Source of the DNA: Pachyseris speciosa
Taxonomy: Eukaryota > Cnidaria > Anthozoa > Scleractinia > Pachyseridae
Direction: 5' to 3'
Assembly (NCBI GenBank): GCA_016490735.1
Contig: JAEMWC010000117.1
Coordinates: 941,001 to 1,005,000, forward strand
Length of the DNA: 64,000 bases
In this document: piece after piece, positions 45,601 through 53,667 of the stretch
Layout: the number at the start of each line of letters is the position of its first letter
Numbering within the stretch: position 1 is the stretch's first letter
The notes under the pieces: generated by a model
Told to the model about the DNA's origin: nothing
Database searches by the model: none
The model's input: only the letters and a program-made list of their open reading frames with translations
Translations under genes and position numbers: made by a program

Positions 45601-48600
45601 CCATCTTCCGTCTTTCGTCTTCCGTCTTCCGTCTTCCGTCTTCAATCTTCCGTCTTCCGTCTTCTGTCTTCCGTCTTCCGTCTTCCGTCTTCCGTTTTCC
45701 GTCTTCCGTCCTCCGTCTTCCGTTTCCCGTTTTCTGCTTTGAGCTTTCTGTTTTTTCTAGCCTGAACGCTCTCGACATTTTGAAGCCCCCTTCCCCCACC
45801 CCACCCACCCATTCCAGCCCCTTCCTCACTCTAATCCGACTCTTGGAAGTGAAAAACCAGCCCAGCAAAAATAGCTTTAAGAAAGTCATACCATTTCTAC
45901 AGCCATATACTTCTGCTCTCATAGAAATATGACCCTGCCAGCCTTTGGGATGGAAGCGGATGTACTGGGCGTTGAAGGGTGTTACAAGCAGTTGTTCCAT
46001 AACCGTATCTTTGTCTTTGTTTCCTAAAAAGATCTGGAAATAGTTTTTATTTTTGAGCGATGATGAATAATGATGGTATCTCGGTACCCAATACGTTTTA
46101 CCTGTAGCACACCGACCCTGGTCCTTCTAGTATTAGTTTGATCTCATGGAACGTTTCCTCAAGTCTGTCCCGATAAGATTTGGTGATAATTTGTCACGTA
46201 TTGAATCTGGCGGTTTCCATTACAATGAAACGTCTGACAACTTTGAATGAAAAAAGTTACAATGATGGATATAACATTTTTATTTATTATTATTATTTTA
46301 TTTTTAACGGTAAAAACCACGGTTAAAATCGAACGACGTTTCGACCGTTCTACGGTCATTCTCAATGTTGAGGCTAAAAAGTTTTTAGTTAATTGTTAAT
46401 TTTTTTGCATATTTTAATTGTTTTTAACACCCTCTTTTTATCTTTTAGCGCATAATTTTTCTTCATTATCTCTTAAAGTATATATATGATAATTCTTTGT
46501 AGCCTCAATATTGAACCTGAGAATGACCGTAGAACGGTGTTTTTTTTTACCGTTAATTGTTTTGAGAAACCCATGTTGATATTTCATTTTTATTTATTAT
46601 TATTATTATTATTATTAATTTTTTTTTTTGCAATTTTATACTTATTGCTTGCTTTGTAGAGTTTCTTTAGGAATTTGGATAAATTAATAACATGGAAGAT
46701 GGTAAAGCCTGGTTTCGGGGTGATCGAAAAAGTAGAAGTAGGTTCTACTTTCCCGATCACCCCTACCGTGTGTCGCAGACCGACGCAGACGCCGGGGACA
46801 CATGTTTCCATATGCCGGCAACGTGTCGCAGACCGATCGCCGATCATGCCGCCGATCGTGTCGCAGACCGATCGCAGACCTTTAAGATCATATGGAAAGC
46901 AGGCTTAACTGAACAGAACAAATGAACCAGTTCCTGCGCCTTCTGGCGTAACTTCCCTTTTTGTCGACCTCGAATGGAAAGAAAACGTTTTAGGCGTTTG
47001 AGATGATATACTCTTCAAGTTTCATGGTTACAATTATCTATATTTCATGTGGACACGGAGGGATGTAAGGGGAAAGAGGGCTGTGGGGGAGGGGGTAAGT
47101 AGCACAGATCATGAGAAAGGAGCTCTTGTCTTATAACAAGTTTCTCTTTTCCCCAGGCATTTCGTCCACTTTTCACGTGGATCGTCCATTTGAGTTTCCT
47201 CCAAAGAAATCAAAGAAACCACGTCAGTACTGCCAGTGGTGTCCCTTACGTTTTGAATTATCCCAACCTTCCCACTGTGCCATCTTGAAAGACAATTTTG
47301 ACTTTTTCGTACTTTGATATCAGTTTAACTTTTTATAGATATATAAAGTTTGTTTAACCTTGTGGCATGTATAAATCATTGCTTAATCGTCTTTTCTTTT
47401 CGTAACTTGAGTTTGCTCTCTTTCTTTTTTCTCTTCAATTTAACTTTTGCTGTGCTGACGTAAGCCAGAAATCCTTTCCTTCATCATAGCATTTCGTTTG
47501 AGCAACACTGTATTAAATGAATGAATGAATGAATGAATGAATGAATGAATGAATGAATGAATGAATGAATGAATGAATGAATGAATGAATGAATGAATGA
47601 ATGAATGAATCGACTTTGTTTAAAGAGACACAAATGGTTTTAGCTATAGGGAGTTTCTCTCCGGCACTGACAAGCGTTTTGAACTTCAACCAACTGACAA
47701 CAATAAAGTACGTTTTCTTTTATCCAAATTATGTATTTCAAAGCAATATCCGCAAGACTCCTTAGGGAATGCACTGACTTGATTTCTCACTCACTTTGTG
47801 AAATTTTTAATTTATTGATAGTCACTGGAGTTTTCCCTGAGGAGTGGAAGTGTTCCAAAGTCATTCCCTTGTTCAAACAAGGCGAAAGAGCGGACATGAA
47901 TAATTATCGTCCGATTTCAGTCATCCCTGTTGTGGCGATAATTTTTGAACGGATTATTTATGATCAACTGTGTGCTTACCTCTCTGAAAATAACATGATC
48001 GTCGCTCATCAATCAGGTTTTCGATCTCTTCACTCAACGGTCACAGCTTTACTGGAGGCATCCAATAATTGGGCTTATAATATCGATAAAGAAAACGTAA
48101 ATGCCGTTGTGTTTCTTGACCTTAAAAAGGCGTTTGATACAGTTGATCATGATATTCTGTTATCTAAGTTAAGTTCCTATGGTATTCATGGAACTCACTA
48201 AATTGGTTTAGGTCATATCTTGATAACCGTCAGCAAAAGGGCTTTATTAATGGTTCCTTATGTGACAAGTTACCTCTTGGTTGAGGTGTGCCTCAGGGGA
48301 CAATTTTGGGTCCATTGTTGTTCTTGATCTATATTAATGACTTACCGAACTGTTTGTTAAGTTCGCAGCCTGGGATGTACGCTGATGATACGCATCTAAC
48401 ATTTTCAAGTAACATTATAACCGCCATAGACGAAGCTTTAAATCGAGATCTTGATTCAGTCGATAACTGGCTTGTCTCTAATAAACTTACATTGAATGCA
48501 ACTAAAACTGGATTTATGCTTATTGGATCAAGGCAGGGATTAAATAGTCTTCCGACACCCCCGATTCTTACCATTGGCGGTGTTCCTGTTAATCAAGTAA

Positions 48601-50025
48601 CCACTGCAAAATCCTTAGGCGTCTATATAGATGAAAATCTCAGTTGGAGCTCTCACATTGAGAATTTAAATAAGAAAATTGCCTTTGATATCGGCGCTAT
48701 CAAACGAATCCGCTCATTTGTACCTCCCGAAATTCTGAAGCTTATTTTCAATGCCTTAGTGCGGCCACACTTTGACTATTGCAGTGTTGTGTGGGAAAAC
48801 TGCAACTTAACACTCGCAAATAAATTGCAGAAATTACAAAATCGTGCTGCACGAATCAATTTTGACTTTTTCCAGCTATGATGCTAATGCTTTAGATTTA
48901 TTTAGTAAACTTGGGTGGAGAAAATTAAGCACTCAGCGTCAAATGCAGAAAGCTCTTATGGTATTCAAATCCTTAAATGGTCTTACACTGGAGTATCTAA
49001 GCGAGCTGTTTGTCAACCGGTCTGACATAACTGAATACCTATTGAGGGACTCCGTGAACAAATTTGCTGTTCGATTGCCCCGCACCAACTTTTTGAAAAA
49101 CAGTTTTAGCTACAGCGGTGCGGTACTTTGGAACAGCTTATCATCTGATCTGCGGCAGGCAGAATCACTCAACGACTTTACTTATCTACTTAACTACTTT
49201 TATCCTCTTCGATAACTCTTCGTTTTTTAGAAACACGGCATTCATGTAAAGCAGTTTTTATAGTTTTGATATTTTTAATGTGAGATATAGTTAGGTCAGT
49301 TAGGTTATGATGTAATTAAGATAGATTTTGTAACTGATGAATATACTGGGTCAAAATAAAGTTAACATACATACTTAACAGTCGTTGACTGACAAACCCG
49401 TGGCCCTCGAAATTCCGGATCGAATTGGAATTTGAAAATGTTGGTTTTTCAGGAGAGGGGAAAACCGGAGTACCCGGAGAAAGACCTCTCGGGGCAGAGA
49501 AGAGAACCAACAACAAACTCAACCCACATATGACGTCGAGTCCTGGAATCGAAGCCGGGCCACATTGGTGAGAGGTGAGTGCTCTCACATCTACACCATC
49601 CCTGCTCCCCATTGAGAGCCGGACGAGGAAAACGGGCAAATGTGACTTTACACTACATCACTCTGAACTAATGAGATAAGTTAAATTTTTTCAACCTACC
49701 AATGTAACGCTATTTTCCTTGTACTCGGCCCAGTGAATCCCGTCAATGCTGTAGGAGAGGCTAAACCGTGTCACCCACTGGGCAGCGTCTTGTCGCCCTT
49801 GTGTTGCAACCTTGGTCACTCGCACTAGCTCCCCAAAGTCGACTTGAAGCCATTGATTGACGTCATTTGTTCTTGCAGACCACGCCCCATATCCCGTACT
49901 ATCTGCATGGATGTTCAATCTGGCTCGCGCAGGGCCATGCTTATTGGAAAAACTGGAAGAGGCAGAGAATGCTGCGTCGGGTACCTGACCGTTTCCCAGG
50001 CCAACGGGAAGGGAGCACGTGTAAA
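30532..50025 (-). CDS. Five-discoidin-domain (F5/8 type C) protein, partial gene
   Basis: Eleven exons in transcription order: 50025-49700, 46033-45892, 45072-44747, 43288-43144, 39246-39068, 38356-38213, 35435-35288, 33394-33066, 31913-31772, 31429-31104, 30675-30532. They build five tandem F5/8 type C domains of about 156 residues. Each domain has a long exon (Cys near its start, NQWLQ, TQGR, SYSxDG-HW) and a short exon (GNxDR, RFHP, MRAEVYGC). Phases repeat as 1-0-1, so each domain is a symmetric module, as expected from domain duplication. Domain 3 alone has an extra intron after NQWLQ. Family members bind phospholipid, glycan or matrix and act outside the cell. The exon with a signal peptide (entry in phase 1 at 50025) and the last exon (exit donor at 30531) are not seen. 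No TM or RGD is visible. Confidence 0.88.
31104..31429 (-). CDS. Discoidin domain 5, first half
   Basis: Acceptor ATAATTTTAG, donor GTAAGG. Encodes CSMSLGLEDGRIPDAAMTAS, NQWLKIDLG, IATQGRQ and YSLNGSFW. Confidence 0.92.
31772..31913 (-). CDS. Discoidin domain 4, second half
   Basis: Acceptor TTGTCAG, donor GTAAAT. Encodes VFGGNIDRNTPV, LRFNPKSW and CMRAEVYGC. Confidence 0.92.
31914..33065 (-). other. Intron within discoidin domain 4
   Basis: No mobile element clearly recognised. ORFs at 32347-32631 and 32831-33070 have no family signature. Confidence 0.45.
33066..33394 (-). CDS. Discoidin domain 4, first half
   Basis: Acceptor CATGTTACAG, donor GTAAAA. Encodes SCLIPLGMESGHLPDSALSA, NQWLQVYFG, IQGRY and YSVDGIHW; one codon longer than its paralogues. 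Confidence 0.92.
33573..35040. mobile_element. Non-autonomous DNA transposon with degenerate TIRs
   Basis: The left end CCCAGGTTACTGGAAAGC and the reverse complement of the right end CCCCGATTGCTGGAAAGC are similar, followed on both sides by GATTAA/TTAATC-rich subterminal blocks. The 1.4-kb interior has no transposase. Confidence 0.55.
35288..35435 (-). CDS. Discoidin domain 3, second half
   Basis: Acceptor CAATTGCAG, donor GTAAGC. Encodes TFLGNVDRTAV, IRFHPKTFHN and SMRVEIYGC. Confidence 0.9.
35436..35810 (-). other. Discoidin intron, no element recognised
   Basis: AT-rich; nothing supported. Confidence 0.4.
35815..36190 (-). pseudogene. Penelope-like GIY-YIG fragment split by a SINE tail
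   Basis: Minus strand: RVVYKASCWDCDDFYFGKTK (GIY-YIG core, YFGKT) at about 36085-36175, then after an 80-bp insertion HTSAVADHIMTTGHNIKWDH and YHCKIKESLFIQELNPTLNA to a stop near 35812. One stop lies in the first part. RT not present. A third PLE lineage. Confidence 0.8.
35996..36076. mobile_element. 5'-truncated SINE tail inserted in the PLE fragment
   Basis: AAACGCTATATAAGT and a TTATTATT end resemble the tail of the SINE at 8500-8760. TGTTC on both sides (about 35989-35995 and 36079-36083) is a short target duplication, and the PLE reading resumes across it. Confidence 0.6.
36295..36405 (+). mobile_element. tRNA-derived SINE head, family C
   Basis: CGTGGCCTAGCG (box A-like) and CCGGGTTCGACTCC (box B) followed by an (ATT)n tail. 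Too short and unpaired for a tRNA gene. Confidence 0.6.
36472..36799. mobile_element. MITE built of GGGACTAGTCCC units, TTA target duplication
   Basis: Ends AGGTCGGCACACACG are inverted; TTA at 36469-36471 and 36800-36802. The interior repeats GGGACTAGTCCC or GGGACAAGTCCC palindromes in both orientations at least ten times. The TWA duplication fits PIF/Harbinger. Confidence 0.85.
37320..37520. mobile_element. Foldback MITE with GCCTCGCGAGGC motifs
   Basis: Ends CGCCGCACAAGTGAGGAAAC / GTTTCCTCACTTGAGCGGCG; a central palindrome ATATCAAACATGTTTGATAT. A SINE-like tail (GCGCTCTATAAGTATT) lies just upstream at 37187-37230. Confidence 0.7.
37545..38155 (+). mobile_element. LINE RT C-terminal fragment
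   Basis: Translates in shifting frames to FRRFxSMYARLFLV (SVLEYACQV-type), LFNDIVKNPNDKFAELLPPK and PSCKTDRYRNSFVVSHCN, the C-terminal tail of a non-LTR retrotransposon common in cnidarian-type genomes. It ends in a TTC-rich 3' tract. Confidence 0.75.
38213..38356 (-). CDS. Discoidin domain 3, exon b
   Basis: Acceptor CATTTTCAG, donor GTAAAT. Encodes VRLGRTFNVRGVATQGRHDG and YSTDDINW. 48 codons, phase 0 on both sides. Confidence 0.9.
38357..39067 (-). other. Intron splitting discoidin domain 3
   Basis: No mobile element recognised. Confidence 0.45.
39068..39246 (-). CDS. Discoidin domain 3, exon a
   Basis: Acceptor CATTTAACAG, donor GTAGTT. Encodes CLMPVGVEDGRIPDEAFSAS and stops in phase 0 after NQWLQ, where the other domains have no intron. 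Confidence 0.9.
39247..40925 (-). other. Discoidin intron, mostly unassigned
   Basis: AACATTCCCATTTATATGATTTATG (about 39797) is echoed near 40145 (AACATTCCTATTTTTATGATTTATG, 350 bp apart). An exon-like ORF at 40374-40568 is phase-incompatible with its neighbours. Nothing else assigned. Confidence 0.4.
40929..41350. mobile_element. MITE built of GTTGCGAGTTGC units, TAA target duplication
   Basis: Ends AGGCCATGTTACACG / CGTGTAACATGGCGT; TAA at 40926-40928 and 41351-41353. The interior repeats TTGCAACTCGCAACGCAAC in both orientations. The TWA duplication again fits PIF/Harbinger. Confidence 0.85.
41645..42230. mobile_element. Foldback element with GGGGAGGCTCCGCCC arms
   Basis: Left GAGTACT...ACGGGGAGGCTCCGCCC mirrors right GGGCGGAGCCTCCCC...GAGTACTCC. 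It contains a second inverted repeat element inside. Confidence 0.7.
41980..42135. mobile_element. Nested MITE with GGTTTGCAA ends
   Basis: Arms GGTTTGCAAGTGACGTCACG and CCATGTTGGAG mirror CTCCAACATGG and CACGTGGTTGCAAACC. Lies wholly inside the 41645-42230 element. Confidence 0.8.
42240..43143. other. Discoidin intron, unassigned
   Basis: Two loosely similar segments (about 42250-42420 and 42660-42860) share GGCAAAACACAG/GGCAAACTTAG, TTAGATATTCAG and GATNNTTT blocks, suggesting an old duplication. Nothing coding. Confidence 0.4.
43144..43288 (-). CDS. Discoidin domain 2, second half
   Basis: Acceptor TTACCAACAG, donor GTAGGT. Encodes VFAGNSDRNTV, YIRFHP and LRTELYGC. The usual Trp after the RFHP motif is absent (RFHPLTHN). 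Confidence 0.9.
43289..44746. other. Intron between discoidin domain 2 halves
   Basis: G-rich run at 43361-43400, A/G-rich run at 44210-44255 and an (ACA)n run at 44643-44660. No element or exon recognised. Confidence 0.45.
44747..45072 (-). CDS. Discoidin domain 2, first half
   Basis: Acceptor TTCCTCAG, donor GTAATC. Encodes CTVSLGVEDGRIPDSAFTAS, NQWLQIDLGE, VATQGRY and YSVDGSHW. Confidence 0.92.
45177..45339. mobile_element. 163-bp hairpin MITE
   Basis: About 73-bp arms (GAAATAACACACAAACTGCG with CGCAGTTTGTGTGTTATTTC) meet at a TATATATA-containing loop. Arms differ by only a few bases. Confidence 0.88.
45585..45735. repeat. Heptanucleotide minisatellite (TCTTCCG)n
   Basis: About 20 near-perfect units of TCTTCCG, or CTTCCGT by phase. 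They cause long spurious ORFs on both strands next to discoidin exon 45892-46033. Confidence 0.92.
45892..46033 (-). CDS. Discoidin domain 1, second half
   Basis: Acceptor CTATTTCCAG, donor GTATGA. Encodes IFLGNKDKDT, YIRFHPKGWQ and SMRAEVYGC. The 3.7-kb intron before it holds a LINE, a SINE and a simple repeat. Confidence 0.92.
46265..46560. mobile_element. Penelope terminal-repeat remnants, inverted pair
   Basis: Two hammerhead-like remnants face each other: minus 46334-46365 and plus 46517-46538, both with GACCGTAGAACGGT and flanked by ACGGTAAAAA / TTTTTTACCGT. No PLE protein is left. Confidence 0.5.
46334..46365 (-). ncRNA. Hammerhead-like motif
   Basis: Minus strand TTGAGAAT, stem GACCG, loop TAGAA, stem CGGTC, then GAAACGTCG. 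The same architecture as 14956-14989 although stem bases differ, as expected for compensatory change in an RNA helix. Confidence 0.45.
46710..46890. mobile_element. Foldback element with GTCGCAGACCGA repeats
   Basis: Inner palindrome GGGGTGATCG...CGATCACCCC (46719-46764), then three GTGTCGCAGACCGA units within 90 bp. No coding capacity. Confidence 0.6.
46930..47515. other. Intron stretch without assigned element
   Basis: ORF 47111-47317 has KKPRQYCQWCPLRFE, faintly zinc-finger-like, but no family can be named. Confidence 0.35.
47516..47610. repeat. (ATGA)n microsatellite
   Basis: About 23 uninterrupted ATGA/GAAT units immediately 5' of the LINE at 47620. Confidence 0.95.
47620..49378 (+). 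mobile_element. CR1/L2-like LINE, 5'-truncated
   Basis: RT domain in order: ISARLLRECTDLI, VIPLFKQGERADMNNYRPIS, FLDLKKAFDTVDHDIL, GVPQGTILGPLLFLIYINDL and MYADDT, then the C-terminal tail YSGAVLWNSLSSDLR ending near 49215. Frameshifts near 47745, 48200 and 48860 and a stop just before GVPQG inactivate it. No endonuclease domain. The 3' end reads AACATACATAC. Confidence 0.9.
49383..49612 (-). mobile_element. tRNA-derived SINE, copy 3
   Basis: Minus-strand relative of 8500-8760: GGGGAAAACCGGAGTACCCG, GAAGAGAACCAACAACAAAC, and a worn box B complement (GGAATCGAAGCC). Abuts the 3' end of the LINE. Confidence 0.8.
49700..50025 (-). CDS. Discoidin domain 1, first half
   Basis: Acceptor ATCCGTTACAG, donor GTAGGT. 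Encodes YTCSLPVGLGNGQVPD, NQWLQVDFGE and YSIDGIHW. Enters in phase 1 and leaves in phase 0. Confidence 0.92.
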
Positions 50026-50482
50026 CTGTAACGGATATTGGAGTGATTAGAGTGAATTAAAATAACAACAGTCAAACTTTACGGTTTAAGTTTTTTGGCG
50101 CAATGTTTTTTCCTGAGTAAATGCATGGGTAACGTGCTCGAGATAGATTTTAGAAATCGTTGCTGCATCATTGTCAACCAAGCCTGTAATGCACAAAATT
50201 TCGACAAGCACTTTTCTTTTTGCTAGAAACTACTGAAATATGGGCTGTGTTCAAGTTTGATCTCTCCCAATGGAAATCGGTGATCCCCATTTTTAAGTCG
50301 TGAATGCGCGCAAGCCCAATGAACGACTTATAGCTGTCTGTTAAAATAAGGGGTAAAGTTTGGAAGGCACTAGATAACATCGACCTAAACCACATTTAGT
50401 GACCAACGGTTTCAGTGAAAACATGGGTTTGGAGTGGGATGCTCATTTTCGCGGGCTCACAAACAAGGTTTCAGTAGATGTT
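50026..50482. other. Upstream of the first visible discoidin exon
   Basis: The missing first exon(s) must lie above 50025. No signal-peptide exon seen here. Confidence 0.4.
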
Positions 50483-50814
50483 GGGTGCTTACCATTTGTC
50501 AGAAAAATCCGGAAATTTCGATTTGAAGTCAACCGGTAGGGTAATTTTCCAGAAAATCTATTCGGAAATTGTGGACAACTTCCAGAGGTAGTCCTCTTTT
50601 TCCATTCGGAACGGAATTTCGGAAAGTTGCTTACCATTTCAGTGAATCGTTCCGTTTCCAAGTGCGCCAGAACTAGTGAGTGCGCGTGACGGAACGCCGC
50701 TTGCAGTAAATGGTAATGGCCATCTCATCCGGTTGGTCCGTAAATTCGGAAAATCGCTTACCATTATTCAACGGTCATTCCATCCGGATTTTTCTCACAA
50801 ATGGTAAGCACCCG
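50483..50814. mobile_element. MITE with GGGTGCTTACCATTTGT ends
   Basis: About 30-bp inverted ends (GGGTGCTTACCATTTGTCAG and CTCACAAATGGTAAGCACCC). GTT on both sides may be a 3-bp target duplication. The interior carries further CTTACCATT units. Confidence 0.8.
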
Positions 50815-51021
50815 TTTGATAATGTTTTCGGTAAATTTTGATGTTAACTCCCTGGGTAACCAGGCCATTTTATCACATGGTCAAAATGGCTGTATTTCAC
50901 AGTTCGAGAGCAAGTTTTAAGGGTCTCGCGACAGCTTAAATGGTGGAAATCTGTTATAGTTCATAGCGAAGAAATCCCTCTTAGAGGACAGATTGTGGTT
51001 TTGGGGGTTTCGAAAAAAACA

Positions 51022-51100
51022 CTGATCCCCCGTTTACTGATCCCCCAGTGATCCCCTCCTGATCCCCTTACTGATCCCCCCCCCCCCTACTGATCCCACC
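51022..51100. repeat. Irregular (CTGATCCCC)n tract
   Basis: Six CTGATCCC-type units with variable C-run length, including a run of more than ten C. Confidence 0.85.
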
Positions 51101-52732
51101 CTAATCATTTTTAGAGCAAACCAATGCAGTCTGAAAATGGCCAAATTTGGAATTTATTCAAATTTTCATCAAATGTGTTTATCGCCCATGGCCAAAATAT
51201 AATTTTCCCCAAACAAATTTTCTAATATTTAGAAACTCTAGTATCTGTTTAAGCTCTGTTGCGAATTTGGTGTCTGGGAAGAGAGTACTTTTGGAGAAAT
51301 TGCAGAATTGATCGAGCTTGTTTTTGTTGTTTGTCAAAATGGCCGACAGGCAACACAGTAAAGCCATCATTGTCTACTTGTTTGTAGAAGTCAAAATACT
51401 ATAATAGCATTTGTTTGAAAGTAGAGGAATAGCCCTGCCTCCGGGTGGAATGTCGTTTGAATTGGTCCACATTCACTCTAGAAATAGACTCATATTTGTC
51501 GATCATTTCAGAGTAAAATTTTTGCTCAAAACATGGGTTGGAGGCGGGTATGATCAATTGTTGTTACCATGACAACGATACATCAGGTGACCCTTATATG
51601 GCCATTTTCGTTCATCCCCCAGGTAACCTACCTCCACACAAACAATTAAAGGGGGGGGGGTTGAAAATTTCACTTCCAACTTTTCTTCACTTTCTCAGAG
51701 ACCGTCTCTCAAAGGATTTGTGCTTCAAAGCAGTGTGTTCAAAGTGACTGGAAATTCGCTGGCTTCTTGTTTTTCTGAGTATTTTAATTCACAATGAAAT
51801 CCTCGTAACGCATATCAAATATCAAATGTTTAAAATTTTTTACTTTCAGTTTTCTTTTTTGGGGGGAGGGAGTTTTGATTGCCAAGAAGAGTTTCTTGAA
51901 AATTTTGTAAGTTGTTTGTTTGCACAGTGCCCATGAAGAGTGGTGATTTGCAAACGTTTGAAATTCTTACGTAGAATAAAGAATTGCCGAAACAACATTT
52001 CACTATTGATGGCTGGTGTGCAGTTGTTGAATGCCCTTCAGAGGTTACAGATTCAGTGTTGCAGCAACCAGATGTAGGAGAAAATTCTGACAGCATTGTT
52101 TTTCTTTTTTTTTGCACCAGGAGAAGGAAACAAACCATGTTTCAGCTATCACATAACCTTGACAGATATCATTCTAAGCTACACAGTCCAGATTTTGGCC
52201 AATTCTTGCCTTAATTCATCATCAGCAACCATTAGCTACTCTTAACACCACATTAACGACTTGGCTCAGAGAGCCCTTTGATTTCAATATCAATAAGTAT
52301 TTCGTAACCTAATTGTAGCAGAAATCTAGTTGGAAATCTTATCAACGTTAGGAGATTTTTGCGCGAACGCCCTTGTTCGAGCCGGCTCTGGTGACAATAG
52401 TTATTCGATATTTACCTAGAAGAGGATTGGTGTAGATACTTCTTTTATGACGAGTCAGTTTGGTGTGTTCACTGTGGCTTCCTTTGTTGGCAGATAACTT
52501 TGAGAAAAAGAATATTTTTAAAAATCAGTTAGTTATTATAACGCAATTCACGTAACCCCATAATTAAGAATAACAAATAAACACATAGAGATTTTGATCA
52601 AGTGCAAAAGCTACTATTTTAACAGTAGCTAAGAAAAAGCATGGCGAAACTAACAAATAGTTCGCTATCACAACCTGTATTTAATTTTGGCTTGCTTCGC
52701 GGAGCTTGTAAAACAAAATACATGGAAAATAC
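51101..52732. other. Unassigned non-coding stretch
   Basis: Short ORFs on both strands (for example 51984-52214 plus, 51830-52138 minus) lack recognisable motifs. A run of G lies at 51650-51660. Confidence 0.4.
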
Positions 52733-53216
52733 GAAGAGGGTCCGTGTGTCATTCGTCCATTTCATTTTCAATTTAGAACGCAGATGAAATTTTGCCTTTC
52801 ATTTTTTTATTTATCAATTGGTCTCGGTTTTTTAAAATAAAATAACCATATTGTAGAAAAACATTTATAAGTAAAATACTAAATTTAAAATATTGCCTTA
52901 TTTAACACTATTTTTCCATTTCCAAGGTTTCATATGAATAAAAAATAGATTATCGTTACAAGAAAGCAATCTTCCTTTAGAAAACAAAAATAAAAAATCG
53001 ATTTCATTTTCAATTTAGTTTTAACTCGAAAATCTAAAATTCATTAGCGAAATTGAAAAATTGAAAATTAATTTTAATTTTCAATTTTGTATTTCGAATA
53101 CAAAATTGAAAATTGACCGCGCGGACCGAGAACAAAAGTTGACGTAGTAGGGGTAGGCTAAGTTGGTCGTTTTCTTACACCTCTCGTGACTGTGGACCGA
53201 GGGCAGGGAGCGTACT

Positions 53217-53492
53217 TTGGTTGCAGAGGTCATGTCCAAAGAGAAAATGGCTAATTACAGAACTAACACAGGAAGAGCGCCATTTATTCAAACAATAGGG
53301 CCGTTTATACGAGAGAAAATAAACCGCGGCTTACTCTGGCTTATGCAAGTAACAAATAATTCCAACAACACAAAAGTACCCTTCCAATATTCTGAATTAA
53401 TTGACCAATTCTCTCCTGCCTGTATTCTTTTTCCTAAGTCTTTTCCCTCTATACTTACATCGAACGACTTTATAGCTGCCATATTAAACTAG
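53217..53492 (+). other. Unrecognised ORF inside the large-TIR element
   Basis: 91 codons beginning in the sequence next to the left arm; contains SPACILFPKSFPSILTS. No recognisable family. Confidence 0.25.
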
Positions 53493-53634
53493 AGTTCGCG
53501 AAACGAAGACAACAGTCCTGTCAAAGGCGCGAAAATGCAACGAGATGGTTAAAAACTGTAAGGGGGAGGGGAAGGGGTGGAATTCACAATCTCTCTGTTT
53601 TGTGCGCGGTTGTTGTTGTTGTTTTTCCACCAAA

Positions 53635-53639
<5 letters not shown>

Positions 53640-53667
<28 letters not shown>

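Noticed and set aside
45487..46000. Long ORFs on both strands with SSVFRLP or RRKTEDG repeats
   Set aside because: Translations of the TCTTCCG minisatellite; the true coding part is only the discoidin exon 45892-46033.
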